DNA of 64,000 bases from Cinnamomum chago (GCA_038049695.1 CP142461.1:29891001-29955000), one strand, 5' to 3'; shown: positions 33,044 through 44,648, counted from the stretch's first letter. A program made the numbers and translations. Notes: generated by a model from the sequence alone, not told the origin.

Positions 33044-35184
33044 ATCTGGAGTCTTATTAATTATTTGGATAATTACAAGCATCTCAGGCTGAGTTTTCTC
33101 TTTGTTTGTTTTTCTTAGAGTGATTTTAATGCTTAATTTTTTTTGGTTACTGCTTATAATCAACTTTTTCTATGTTTTTCCTTGCTGCATCTTTTCGATC
33201 AGGTTTTGATCTTAATTAGTGCAGTTGATTGTTTCCTTCTATTATGTTAATTGGAGTGTTGTGTTATTGATTTATTAAATCAAGTGGGACCATACCTTAA
33301 AGAGATACATGAATGAAGTCATTTTACTAATGACTCATTAGAGTCAATTTTATGTGCAAAAAAAAGTGTTAGCTTAGTCCACTTTTAGCAGCATAAAACA
33401 ATTTCCAACGGTAAAAAAGTGCCACAAACCCTTGGATCGCGGCGGGTGTTGGGGGTGGAAATGACACTTTTAGCAGCGGAAAACAATTTCCACCATTAAA
33501 ACTAAGTTCTGTTAAAGGCGCTTTTTTTTTTTGTTGCTAAAAATCACTTTTTTTTTTTTTTTGTTGATTTAAAGCTCTATTTAGCACCATTACTTAGTTG
33601 AACTCTTTCTATGCTGAAAATGGGTATGGCTGAAATCGTTATGGCGTAAGAATGGGTCATGATTGTTTAGTTACGTTAGAACCGTTAAGATAATATTCGG
33701 TAACACTGTAGAATTAGAATAGTTTAGTGAATATCCATACATTTATAATATACAACTTTAAAAAATCATTAATAATATCCATATAGTTTTCCACATGTAA
33801 ACCATGGGAAAATTAAAAATTAATTATGAATCATTAAATTAAACATAATTCCTCTTTGAAAAAGCTTTTTTAATAATTAAATTGAACAGTTCTATGAATT
33901 TCCTTTTCTTTTCTAAAAAATGAATCGAAACAGACTTCAGGATTGACTATCAAAGACATGTTTCTTTAAGAAAAATTGTTCATGTTTTATACTCTGGTGT
34001 CTTCAACATAATTTTAGACTAAAAAGTTCATGTTTTATACGCTTGTGTCTTCAACAAAATCTTAGGCTAAACTACATTGTATATTCGAACAGGTTAGAAA
34101 TTTAGAATTATAGTTTAATCACAAAGATTATATTCACAGTATCTTATAACCGATGGTTGCTATATTTCCGAAATCTGATGCTTAAAATGTTTTAACATCA
34201 TTATTAAAATTGTTAAATGATGAATTCAACCAAAGAAACTTCCATAATAAATCAAATGGTTCTAATTAATCTTGTTAAATATAAAAATAATTTCAATGAA
34301 GCTTATAAGTTAAGTGAATTACTAGAACATATTTTAGGCCATTGTTTGCCCCCTTAATGGACGAATTAGCTTAGTGATTCCAACCTTTGGTTTCTCGCGC
34401 AAGAACCCTAGACATTTTAAGTAACCTTAACTTATAATTTGAAGAGCCATCAGAAAACCCCATAATAATTGGATTAGGTTTCGGGGACAACGAGGGCATG
34501 CTGCCCCCCTCTCGACCCTCAACCCACAGAGTGGTGGTATCTTTCATTGCCAGTACCCAGTACCTAGTACCTCGTACCTAGTACCTAGAGCTTAGTTAGA
34601 TAGATCTAGTGTTGGGCCCCTTGACTTGTAACGTGTAAGCTTGAGATCAGCAAAGAGTGGCTGTTTGTGCCGATTTCACTCCCGGATTGTTCGGAGACGT
34701 GAAGCATGTTGAATTGGTGATAAGACAAGGGTATTTAATATAAACTTAGTGCTTTGGAATGTGAAGCACCATTAGTGTTGAAAACATGGCATTCAAAACC
34801 TGTAGGCGCATAAAGTCGAATATTATCATGCTTACATGTTAAAGCCAATCTCAGACTTAGAATGGCTCCTTGTAGTTAATGATTCCTTGAATGATGTTCC
34901 ACAGGTTATTAGTTGTACCTTGTGTACTTGTTTACTTACGTGCCTCAGGCATGCTTTTCTTTTATTGATAATGTTCATTTTACATCGTACCCCATGTCGC
35001 TTGCGGACGTTAGGGTCGCAATTTGGCTATATGGAGTCGTGCCCGGGGACTTTGCGCACATGGAAATGCCGCTTCTTCCTTTCTATCGACAAGATCCTTG
35101 GCTGTGCTTTACTGGTCGGTGAGCTAGAGGGAGAGGAATCCATTTGGACTTGCATGAGAGAGAGAGAGAGAGTTCAGCTTTTTT
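33044..35184. other. Duplicated intergenic DNA of unit 2
   Basis: No gene was found. It is the paralogue of 26957-29057 with the same CACTA-like words (about 33380-33540) and an expanded TACCTAG/TACCTCG repeat near 34555-34590. Confidence 0.5.
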
Positions 35185-35719
35185 AAGGCATGTTTGTTTA
35201 ATACTTTTTAGAGGAAAAGTTGAAGGTTTTTTTTATGGAAAACTTATTTTTTCGATGTTTGGCGTGGAATAATTTCGTGGAAACACTTTTCTACACCGTC
35301 AGCATTTTCATTGATAATGGTTGAAATGAGTTTCCTATGGGGGTATGGAAAATAAATTTCTTCGTAAAACTTCTCCCTCTTTTCCTCACTCTTAGTCCAT
35401 TTTAACCGAAAACCCTACAACTCTTTCATTTTTTATTTCTTTAAATAAATTATTATTTGATGCTGAATAAATAATATACATGTTATGTTATTTTTCTCCA
35501 AAAAATTATTTCACCAAATAAGAAAATTTGATTTTCTATAAGAAATTCATAGCCGCACCAAACAACATTGGCACCAATTCAATAGAGAATTTCTTTTTTC
35601 ACAAAGCATGAATTTCTAAATTCTATGAAAATCATTTTACGAGGTTTTCATTTTTATGGAATTTGCTGACGTGATAATTTTCCTTTTCTTCGGAAAGGGT
35701 GTGTACACAAACTGCTCTT
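35185..35719. mobile_element. Tourist-like MITE (unit 2 copy)
   Basis: Paralogue of 29058-29579. The ends are eroded (AGGCATGTTTGTTTAATAC at the left, ACACAAACTGCTCTTAA at the right). Confidence 0.55.
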
Positions 35720-35789
35720 AATGTTATTTTTCAAAACTCCAAAAGTGTCTAAATTCCATTTTTATATATTTATTTCAGATTTTTCAGTT

Positions 35790-36205
35790 TTTGGGCCAAG
35801 ATAAATTGAGGATTATCGAGCTGGATATCAATATCCTAACATTCTTTGACAGTGTTAAAAAAAAAAAAAAAAATACAGGGTGGAGCAGCACATAGCTTCA
35901 AACTCGAAAGGGGTTTTCATTGAAGAGAGATGAGGGTTGTGGGAGGGTAAGATGGGGTTATGATCAGAAGAGATTCTGGGCAAAGGACAGAGCGATGGGT
36001 CATGATGTTGATTAAGGAGAAACTCTATCAAGGTGAGATGCAACATAGCCCGAACTTTGGCAATTATTTGACCAACAGCTGCTTCCCTGTGGAGCCAATT
36101 CCGGGCTTGCAGCCAGCGTCATGCTGTTGAAGTCGTTGGCGGGTGGTTGAAACTGAGTCTTAATTACATCATTGCTTTGAAATGACATTGAAGTCACCAA
36201 TCAAA
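35790..36205 (-). mobile_element. L1-like LINE endonuclease remnant (unit 2 copy)
   Basis: Minus-strand motifs include FNSMTLAASPELAPQGSSCW followed by SNNCQSSGYVASHLDRV, LPRISSDHNPILPSHNP and PFEFEAM. It has slightly better preserved LINE endonuclease signatures than the unit 1 copy but is also frame-broken and lacks reverse transcriptase. Confidence 0.7.
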
Positions 36206-36355
36206 CAAAAGGACGGTTAGTAGCTAGAGCAGAAATTTATCAGGTGTGAGTCGTGTGACCACAAAGATCTTTGTTTGGAAGTAGTTAGTTGAGGCATAAA
36301 TACTAGTTATTAAGCTGACCGTGCCATTGTTGGGGGTTGGTGAGGGTAATGGTGG

Positions 36356-36840
36356 TAGAGGTGTCAAACGGGCCGGAGCGGCCGTGCCGGCCCACCCAGG
36401 CCGCGGCCCGTGGCATGGCCCGTCAGGGAAATACCCTGGCATGGCATGGCCCACTGGCACAGCCCGCCATGGGGCGGGCTGGTGCAGGCCGGGCCAGGTA
36501 GACCAGCGGGCCATTGGGTTTTTTTTTTTTCTTTTTCACTCCTGGCGCGACAATAAGTGCAGGAAGAAGTGGTTTTGTAGGGTGCACGTATTGGACCGTT
36601 GATATAACCGATGCTTGAAAGTTAAAAAAGCCCAAGAATTGACAAAAAAACATAGAGCAAGATAAAGCCAGGAGAAACAGATGAGATGGTTAACAATTAA
36701 CTGCCATTGCCAACAGTCAACAGACAGGTGGGGTCAGGATTTTCAGCAAGCCCAGATTTGTTCAAGGCCCACCTATTTAATAAACTGCAAGCTGGCCATC
36801 AATATCCGGAGAAATAATAAAGTAAACATCAAATTAATTA
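36356..36840. mobile_element. Truncated hAT-like insertion specific to unit 2
   Basis: It starts TAGAGGTGTCAAACGGGCC followed by a dense run of GGGCC/GGCCC and CCCGTGGC words, as in the hAT at 46341-46853 (TAGAGATGTCAAATGGGC). Unit 1 lacks this sequence. No matching right terminus was found, so the right border (near 36840, where paralogy with unit 1 resumes at AAGTTCAATTTCC) is approximate. Confidence 0.55.
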
Positions 36841-36884
36841 AAGTTCAATTTCCTTACGACCCTTTTTTTTTTATAAGTACGCAG

Positions 36885-36974
36885 TAGAGGTGTAAAAAGA
36901 AAAACGAAAAACCGTCTAATCAAACTGAGCTCAACCGAACCGAACCAAATCGCGGTTAATAACCGTGTTTCATA
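36885..36974. mobile_element. hAT terminus abutting F-box remnant (unit 2 copy)
   Basis: TAGAGGTGTAAAAAGAAAAA, then ACCGTCTAATCAAAC, AACCGAACCGAACC and CGGTTAATAACCGTG. It is closer than the unit 1 copy to the right end of the hAT at 18786-20507. The polarity is the same, with the F-box remnant on the interior side. Confidence 0.75.
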
Positions 36975-37445
36975 ATTTGAAGTGTTTCCCAGATGATGTG
37001 ATGTTGAATATTTTTGCCAGATTGCCTGTTGAATCTCTTGTTAGATTTAAATCTGTTTGTAAGCTTTGGCATAAATTGAAATCCAACAAGTACTTTATTC
37101 AGTTATATAATGATGAGTCATGGAAAAAAAAAAAAAACACCAATCGTCCTTATAAAAAGGTGGTCTGGAAAAATTCATACGGGCTGTGTGGGTAAATCAG
37201 GTTTCTCTTCTGAGTTCAATATGGGTTTCTTGGATGATAATGTGATAACAAGAGCCTCTTCCAATGGGTCTGCTTTGTTGCACACGCACGACAAATCCAA
37301 AGGCTAGCTATGTCTGCAATCCAATGACTACAGAGAGTTTAAGTTGCTTCTGAAATCTTAAAAAAGGAGATCCATTTATAAAGAAAACCTTTTGTTAATA
37401 AATTTGGCTGTTGACCCACATACTTGCAGTGTTTGCAAACTTCGA
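36975..37445 (+). pseudogene. F-box remnant joined to a hAT end (unit 2 copy)
   Basis: Paralogue of 30478-31080: FPDDVMLNIFARLPVESLVR, then VCKLWHKLKSNKYFIQLYN, then shifted frames with KSGFSSEFNMGFLDDN and YVCNPMT. It carries the same early stop after WKNSYGLCG and ends near 37465, where it meets the Helitron-like repeat. It is dead in both units, so it was already a pseudogene before the duplication. Confidence 0.8.
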
Positions 37446-37465
37446 TCCTCCATACTCCAGTCTGC

Positions 37466-37705
37466 TTAACTCCCCACTTTTAATATGTAACCACTCTCCA
37501 CTTCCAATATGAATACACTCATTTTCCTCATTAAACTACCTCTTCTTATCACTTTTTCACATAACTTCATTTCTATCCCTATGATAATCATCAAATCATT
37601 TTCATAAGCATTGAAGATTGATTTTGTGTAATTTGAGTTTTTCTTAAAAAATCACTATATATACTTCTTAGTTATTGGTGAACGGTTATTGTACTAGTTG
37701 ATAAT
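37466..37705. repeat. Helitron-like dispersed repeat (unit 2 copy, 5'-truncated)
   Basis: It starts at AACTCCCCACTTTTAATATG and ends at GTACTAGTTGATAATGACC. It is the shortest of three related copies (others at 31085-31400 and 45811-46155). Confidence 0.4.
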
Positions 37706-37982
37706 GACCAGAATTGGACTGGCTACGTGGGTTGCTCGCTTTATTGGTTAACATTAAGTTAAAAAATATTAGTGCTTGATTTGTACAATGAGGTGACTCA
37801 ATCTCAACAATCCATTCTCTCTCTCTCTCTCTCTCGGTAAATGTCTTTTTCTATAAGGGCACTATGCACTATGTTTTTATTTTTTAAGGATAGTCCGGTT
37901 ATTTTGTATAAAACCACAATTCTTTTCCAAGAGGTATGTATGGACAACACAGTTGGTGTAACCCTAATTTTAAAGGCTCATG
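37706..37982. other. Duplicated non-coding DNA
   Basis: Unit 2 non-coding sequence with a CT dinucleotide run (about 37818-37836) that is also in unit 1 (31523-31541). No gene was found. Confidence 0.5.
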
Positions 37983-37990
37983 CTCTTGTG

Positions 37991-39008
37991 TAGGGTTGCA
38001 CATGGGCGGTTTGGACCTGTTTAACACTAAAACCAACAACCAAACTGAACCTATCGGTTTTTTAATTAACCGATCCGATCAGATTGATGGAGAGGGCTTA
38101 AACCGAACCAAGCCAAACCAAACGGTTCGATTCGGTTCGGTTTGCTAAACCGTTGTTTTTTATTTTATTTTTTTGAAAATCAAATATTGAAAATTTCAAA
38201 ATGATGATACCTCGTCCTTTGCATTTATTATAATATTTCGTGCAAACATAAAAATCCTACATTCCATACTAGACTAAACGCATATTAAAAATAATTATAC
38301 TCCAGAAAGAAAGTTTGGACTAAACACAAGCTCACCAAAAAAAAAAAAAAAAAAAACCCCAATAACCAACTTGCAGTAAAACATTCATTCTAGCTGATAC
38401 CATTTGAAATTATAATAGAATAATAGTTAATGTTAAGAAAAGTTACACACAAACGGAATCTGTATCAGAACCCACTATATTGTTTAAAAATGAAGGCTTC
38501 TTAACACATTGGTTAGGTAAGACTAAAACCAACCATCAAAAGGCTAGGCTTTACTGGCTTTTCTATTATTCGCAAGAGTGCAGCCTTCTGATAAAAACTT
38601 AATTGAAACGAGTTAGGAATTATGATGGAAGGAAAACACCATGTACAGTAATCATTCAATTTGCAATGAAGTATAAAAAAACATTTAAGAGATTAGAAGA
38701 GATGCACTGAGGTGGTGTTGACGGTTGAGTTCATGTGAGAATGAAGTTGTGGAATGTAATTTTGAAACTAGTAAAAAACGAAACCTTAGAGCTAAAATAG
38801 TAAAAAAACAATACTTAAGTTACTACATACGGTCGGCTCGGTTTAAGCGGTTAACCATGGGCTTAAACCGATAACCGATCGATGTAAGCAATTTTTATGA
38901 TTTTCAAACCATTAACCAAACCGATCTACTATAAACCGATCCGAACTGCCCGGTTCGGTCGGTTCAGCTCGGTTTTGCGGTGATACCAAATTTTTTGTAC
39001 AACCCTAC
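37991..39008. mobile_element. Non-autonomous hAT, 1.0 kb, with empty site in unit 1
   Basis: 1018 bp with ends TAGGGTTG and CAACCCTA and a perfect 8-bp target duplication CTCTTGTG (37983-37990 and 39009-39016). Unit 1 has the empty site with a single CTCTTGTG (about 31685). Subterminal regions are rich in AACCGAACC, CGGTTCGGTT and AACCGATCC words. No transposase is present. It inserted after the unit duplication. Confidence 0.93.
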
Positions 39009-39110
39009 TCTTGTGCATCTTTCTTGCACAGTATTACTGTACAAGACAGCTGGGGCCCAACAAATCAGGGGTGTAGCATTTTGATAGCCCTAGGTGTATT
39101 GCAAAGTAGG

Positions 39111-39118
39111 TTATAAGA
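39111..39118 (+). promoter_or_regulatory. Possible TATA box of the PPR gene
   Basis: TTATAAGA about 190 bases before the PPR ATG, just outside the duplicated unit. It is weak evidence by itself. Confidence 0.3.
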
Positions 39119-39308
39119 GGAATTCCAATAAATGTGTAAATCCATCAGTGGGTCACATGATTAAAATCCTAGGAGCTCAGATTTATTACCCTTGGACCCA
39201 CTGATGGTTTAAATTGATCGCTCAGATCATCTCTAACCATGGCCCAGGAGAATCCAATCCAGTATGACTTGAAGTTGTAAGAGTGGCCCACAGCAGATCA
39301 CAAATCAA

Positions 39309-40961
39309 ATGGTTTGTATGTTCTTCATCAACCATTATCATCTCAAACTCTATTCTTCCAAGATCAGATCTTTCTTCATGATTGCCCACTTTAATGCATT
39401 CTGCAGCATCTCTTCCTCATCCTCCAAATTTTTAAATGCCATGATCAACGACCACGTCCGGAACGGACGTTTAATCGATGCCTGGAAGATGTTTGATGAA
39501 AATCCCCACTGCAGAAACCTCACTTCTTGGAATTCAATGTTGAATGGGTACATAAAAAATGATCAAATTCGACTTGCCTGTCAGTTGTTCGACGAAATGC
39601 CTGAAAGAGATGTGGTTTCTTGGAACACATTGCTCGCAGGGTTCCGGCGCATTGGGGATTCCGAGCAAGTTGTTCGACGTTTTGTCCGAATGGAAAGGAT
39701 TGGAGTGATACCCACTGAAGTGACATTCACTACGGTAATTAGCGCGATTTCTTATATTGGTTTTGAGGCTTTGGTGCAGCAGCTTCATGGCCGCGTGATC
39801 CTTTTAGCTTTCAGTTCAAATGTGTTCGTTGCAACAGCATTGATTGGTGGGTATGCAAATTTGGGTGATAGTATTACTTTGTGTCGAGTGTTTGATGAAA
39901 TGTTGGTCAAGAATGTCACGTCATGGAATGCTTTGATTTCGGGTTATATGAAGTTGGGGTGCATGGATGAGGCCCGTTTGGCATTCGAGAGAATGCCTGA
40001 GAGAAATATAGTTTCTTGGACTAGTTTGGTTCATGGGTATGTTTGTAATAAGATGCCCGATGAAGCTCGTTGCTGTTTTGATAAAATGCCTGAAAGAAAT
40101 GTTTTCTCTTGGACAGTGATGATCAGCGGGTATGAGAAGAATGGGAAATTTGTTGAAGCATTGGAGTTGTTCCTTTCTATGCGAGAATCGGATGTTTGCC
40201 CAAACCAATCTACTTTTTCTAGCGCACTGAGTGCTTGTGCCGGGTGCTCATCTCTTTTCATCGGAAAGCAGGTTCATGTTGGCATCTTGAAGTCTGGTTT
40301 GCCACTTGATGTGGTCTTGTTGAGCTCCCTTGTTGATATGTATGCCAAATGCGGGCATGTTGATGCTGCAATTCGTGCCTTTGAGGCCATGCCTGAGAAG
40401 AATTTGGTGTCTTGGAATTCGACGATATGTGGCTATGCTAGACATGGTATTGGTGTGAAAGCATTGGAGCAGTTTGAAAGAATGAAGAAACATGGTATAA
40501 GACCCGATTACATTACATTTGTTAGTCTGTTATCTGCATGTAGGCATGGTGGATTGGTAGAAGAAGGTGAAAGATATTTCTCTTCAATGGAGAGTGACTT
40601 TGGAATAAAACCAAAGATAGAGCATTATGCATGCATGGTGGATCTCTATGGAAGAGCAGGTCAGCTAGATAAGGCAGAGAAGTTGATCAGGGAGATGCCA
40701 CTTGAGCCCGATGTTGTTGTATTGGGTGCATTGCTTGCAGCTTGTGGCATTCATTCGGACCTGGAACATGGGTTGGTTGCTGCAGAGTTGATGTACAAGT
40801 TGGAACATGATCATCCGGCTATTTATTCACTGTTGTCAAAGATTTATGGTGATAGAGGAGGTTGGAACGAGGTTCTTGAGTTGCGGAAAGTGATGAAGGA
40901 GATGGGAGCTAAAAAGCAGAAGGGAAGTAGCTGGATTCAACCTTCCTTTTGTGTGAGTTAG
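39309..40961 (+). CDS. PPR protein, PLS class, E subgroup
   Basis: 550 residues, single exon. A Ser-rich, acid-poor N-terminus (SSKIRSFFMIAHFNAFCSIS) suggests organelle import. From about residue 40 there are some 12 consecutive PPR units of alternating P, L and S types (NLTSWNSMLNGYIKN, DVVSWNTLLAGF, NVTSWNALISGYMKLG, NIVSWTSLVHGY, NVFSWTVMISGYEKNG, NLVSWNSTICGYARHG, IKPKIEHYACMVDLYGRAG). An E domain follows (PLEPDVVVLGALLAACGIHS) and ends in KKQKGSSWIQPSFCVS. There is no E+ or DYW domain, so by family knowledge it would act in mitochondria or plastids as a site-recognition factor, typically for C-to-U editing with a DYW protein supplied in trans. The target is unknown. A second in-frame Met at 39378 is an alternative start. 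No disabling change is seen. Confidence 0.92.
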   Translation: MVCMFFINHYHLKLYSSKIRSFFMIAHFNAFCSISSSSSKFLNAMINDHVRNGRLIDAWKMFDENPHCRNLTSWNSMLNGYIKNDQIRLACQLFDEMPERDVVSWNTLLAGFRRIGDSEQVVRRFVRMERIGVIPTEVTFTTVISAISYIGFEALVQQLHGRVILLAFSSNVFVATALIGGYANLGDSITLCRVFDEMLVKNVTSWNALISGYMKLGCMDEARLAFERMPERNIVSWTSLVHGYVCNKMPDEARCCFDKMPERNVFSWTVMISGYEKNGKFVEALELFLSMRESDVCPNQSTFSSALSACAGCSSLFIGKQVHVGILKSGLPLDVVLLSSLVDMYAKCGHVDAAIRAFEAMPEKNLVSWNSTICGYARHGIGVKALEQFERMKKHGIRPDYITFVSLLSACRHGGLVEEGERYFSSMESDFGIKPKIEHYACMVDLYGRAGQLDKAEKLIREMPLEPDVVVLGALLAACGIHSDLEHGLVAAELMYKLEHDHPAIYSLLSKIYGDRGGWNEVLELRKVMKEMGAKKQKGSSWIQPSFCVS

Positions 40962-42365
40962 ATTGGAAATACTTGAGTACCTGCCCGGTTTCTGTCAAGT
41001 AACAATGATGATAATATGGGTGATAGACTGGAAGAAAGTAGTCCTCCCCTCTCACTCCCTCAGATGAATATGAGAAGTTTAAAGACTAATTCTAACCCAA
41101 GAAAGGAAGAAGAGAATAGCTGTTAATATTTATTTATTTGGTGTTAATCACTTTAAGTGAGCAGCATCAACCATTATGAGAAGTTGCATATATCTTCGTG
41201 ACATAGGTCTTCATGAAGGATGTAATGGATCGAGAATCCAGATAGTTGCAGCAAGAATCATGCTCACTAACTCTATTCACATTTTGCCCGACACATTACA
41301 AGCTTGGAATGACCTGTTGATCTTGGAAGTACTCCACCTGAAGTGTCTGTTCATCTTGATACCAAAGGACCATGTAAGAAGACTGAAGATGCCTCCTACT
41401 TCCCCGGTACATGAACTGGCATTTCATAGTTCAGATGAAAATTTCACATGAAAGTTGAGGCAACTCCATTTTAGTTAGATTTAAAGTTGTCATTGGAACC
41501 ATAGAATGACAAACGAAAGCTGTGGCGCTAATGATCTCATACCTGGTATGATATATCAAATGGCAGGAGACGATAGACTCGGTCTTTCTCACGAATCATC
41601 ATCTTCATCATCGTCTTCCTCATCATCAGCAAAATCTTATATCATCATTCTGGGATCAGCTTTCTTTCTCAAGAATGGCATGCTAAAATAATTGAAGAAC
41701 ACTCTTTTAATGTGAAATGTGAAGATATAGCTTCTATGCAACAAAACAATTGATGTTGTTAAAGTGTAGAATATTTGAAGAATTGGAAAATAATAAACGA
41801 TACCAAGTTTTTGTGGCAAATGCAGACTCTTGGAGTGTACAAAAAGAAAGCATCAAGCATAAATTTGAAAAAAAGAATTACCTTGGGCTGTCTTGTTTAC
41901 AAGGATTAAGTTTGTGTTGATTGGCCGGGCTCTCCAAGCAAATAATTTCATGCTATATTGGCATGAGACCTCAACAGTGGGCTGCTTCTTTTGATGGGTA
42001 TATTCTCTGCAACAGCAGTTATATATGATTTTAATAGGGTGGAGATTCACCCTAGCAATAAAGAAAGGTTTGAATTGGTTCGTTAGTGGTGGAAGACAAT
42101 TTTCAAGGAATGTAATGTATTGGTTGAGTGGAAAGGCTTTAAAAAGCCACTGCAATTGTACCATAATTTAGATTATATCAGAGCTTTCACAAAGGAATTG
42201 GATGCTAAATTCCACCATATCCCTTGGGAGAAACTGGGAACCAGATCCATTGGCTAAATCAAGGGCAAGGGAGAATCTTTTCATTGACAATTTGATTTAC
42301 ACGCCACTGCACAGATATGTAATTTACCTGTAGCTTCAGTCATCATGTTGGATGTACACATTCCT
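40962..42365. other. Region downstream of the PPR gene
   Basis: It probably includes the 3' UTR and intergenic DNA. A TCA/TCT microsatellite lies at about 41598-41630. Frames such as 41176-41451 (91 codons, plus) and 41853-42164 (minus) have no recognisable family, so I do not call them genes. Confidence 0.5.
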
Positions 42366-42369
42366 CAGT

Positions 42370-42535
42370 ACAAGGGAAAGAAAGGGTACAAGAAGTAAGG
42401 AAACTAATGATTGATCGATGCTGAGGCCTAAAGAACTTATAATTACATAAAATTCAAATACGAGGGAAAGAAAGGGAACAACTAGTGAGGAAACTAATGA
42501 CAGATGTGGCCTAAAGAACTAGTTACAAAATGTCA
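42370..42535. repeat. Local tandem duplication, period about 90 bp
   Basis: Two copies beginning ACAAGGGAAAGAAAGGG and ACGAGGGAAAGAAAGGG, each followed by AGGAAACTAATGA and GGCCTAAAGAACT. Confidence 0.75.
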
Positions 42536-44648
42536 AAATATACAAAGGGCAAAACAATTAAATCATCTTCCTCTTGAGCTTTTGTTGGATTGGGTATCTA
42601 TGAAGGGAATGAACAAGCTAGGCGGATGTGGCATGGGATTGCAAGTAGGAAGCTTCATTTGTTGTCATCCTGCTTTTATCACTTGGTGAACAGAGTAGGA
42701 GCCAGCTAAAAATTTTTACACCAGGTGCTATTACAAAATCAGACAGACCGTGGATCGTCCATCTACCTAAAAATCAACTCCATTAGTCATTACGCTCCAT
42801 CTAATTCAAGGCCTTGAAAGGAATGGCTGAGTGGATGTCACATTTTGCAGGAAAAAAAGAAGCCAGCATGCAAAAAACTAGACTTTTCTATTTATTTTTA
42901 TACAACCCAATGGCATGGGCTAATACAATCTCAAGAAAACCTGCTTCGCATGTGTTTCATGGTTCTTTGGAAGAAGTGTTCTTTTGGCATCAAAGATAGG
43001 GAGTTCAATGCTTGCAAGCGGGTGAACAGAACACCCACCTCTTCCATACAATCTCAATCAGAGCATGACAACCATCATTTTGGAGGGTGCTGACTGCTGA
43101 GGCCATCAGTGATTATGGAGCAGATCACTTTAGAGTCCTGTTTATGATCTTCAGCCTAATTGTCAAGGCTATGAATTAAGAGGCTCCTTCCTAATTTCCT
43201 CAAGTTGGAGGACAACAGTGACCTTCTCCTCCAGATACCCACGGAGGAAGAAAGTCTCTAGTCCTTAGGCCCTACTAATGCCCCAGGGACCAGACGGATT
43301 CCTAGGTTCCTTTTTTTTTAGAGTTGTAAGTGCCTAAATATTTACGGGCTTGATAATATGGATATAGAATTTCTTGGGAAAGATCAAATACCTGAGACTT
43401 GAAAAAGAAGGAAAAACAAAAGTCAGAGACCCTAGCTGCAGTCAGCCAAATGAACTCTGATGCCTTAGTTAGTTCAGGAACTAGACAAAGGATGAGTGAG
43501 TGGAGAGGAAGGGGAGTTTTAGAGTATGGGTGTAAAATGTTGCATGTAAGTGTTTATGCGTTATGCATGGACATTCTCTAGATTTGCTCCTTGTATATAT
43601 AGGCCAAGAGTTGACTTTTGGAGACAAGTCCCGTCAGACCTTACCTTGATGTCTTGAGAGTAGAGTCCCATTACACCTTTCCTTAGTTGACCTTAGAGGC
43701 AGGGTCCCATCGGACTTTATCTTGATGTAGACGTGGCCGCCGGATAATGATAACTTCTTATCTCGATCTCGATCCCGATCCGAGGCATGTCACCATCAAT
43801 CAATACGTTGTGCAACGTAGTTGAGTCTCCTCTATAGGAGTGCAGTCACAACTGACTAAGAGTCAATACCTGTCTCGGCTATCCGAACCGAATTGGAGAT
43901 GATGCTGAGGTCAGGTGTGACTTTGGTATGGAAGCAGTCTGACACTATTGCCGAGATGAAAAAGCCGAGACCAAGATATGCTTAGCTGGTACATTTACCA
44001 AAACTCACATAATCTCGGTATTAGGAAAATGTCTCACACAAGAGCATTTTGAAATACAACTAAGTCCATTGTTGGTCCAGTTCAAAAGTTCTTTTGGGAT
44101 GGTGATCTAGAAGTCAGAATCACTAACACCTTCATAGTTCTCATCTCCATAAAGGAAAGCTCTACAAATATCCAGCATTATCACTCGATAAGCTTTTGCT
44201 ACACCTCCTACAAGATTTTTTCTAAAATCTTTGTTCAAAGAATCAGGCCACTCCTAGATATAACATCTCATCCCACTCCCATGCCTCTTCCATTCCCAAT
44301 CATCCAGAACAATACTCCTACAACCGTAAGCATGGGCTCCATTGGGTGATCCCTTATCTCAATTCCTATATCTCATGCGTGTTGATAAGCACGGGCTCCA
44401 TTGGGATTAATTTTTTGCAAAGAGGAGGATCCCAGGGAGTCCTTAAAATTTTCCCATCCCCATCCCCATGAGGGTCCCCAAGTGGGCCCTACTACACACT
44501 TGAGCTTATCTTATCTTAAACTTGAGCTTATGAGAGTTAGCTCATATATATAATCTCTAGAAGACTAGAATTATTAGAGATTACATTTATTGTAAACTTA
44601 CGGACCCACTGATGGATAAATGGCAATGAATACTAGTGTCACCGAGAC
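42536..44648. other. Intergenic DNA with degenerate repeats, no gene seen
   Basis: Around 43620-43740 three diverged phrases of the type GTCCCATCGGACTTTATCTTGATG occur in tandem, followed by a run of CTCGATCTCGATCCCGATCC. This may be a worn LTR, but no borders were found. The phrase GCACGGGCTCCATTGGG occurs twice (near 44329 and 44390). Several frames of 60-82 codons have no family resemblance. Confidence 0.45.

Larger units (their letters stand above)
31757..39078. repeat. Unit 2 of the tandem segmental duplication
   Basis: It starts CTCGTAATGTGATATAAG and ends GGGGTGTAGCA, as unit 1 does. It contains the intact F-box gene, and two insertions absent from unit 1: a hAT-like end with unrelated sequence (about 36356-36840) and a complete hAT (37991-39008). 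The PPR gene begins about 230 bp after its end and is not duplicated. Confidence 0.9.

Noticed and set aside
41176-42164. Open frames downstream of the PPR gene as further genes
   Set aside because: They are short, without family marks, and partly overlap microsatellite sequence. They are best left as 3' UTR or intergenic DNA.
43620-43800. Possible LTR or satellite with GTCCCATCGGAC and CTCGATCC words
   Set aside because: Repeats are seen, but no borders, target duplication or partner repeat could be found, so it is not called as an element.
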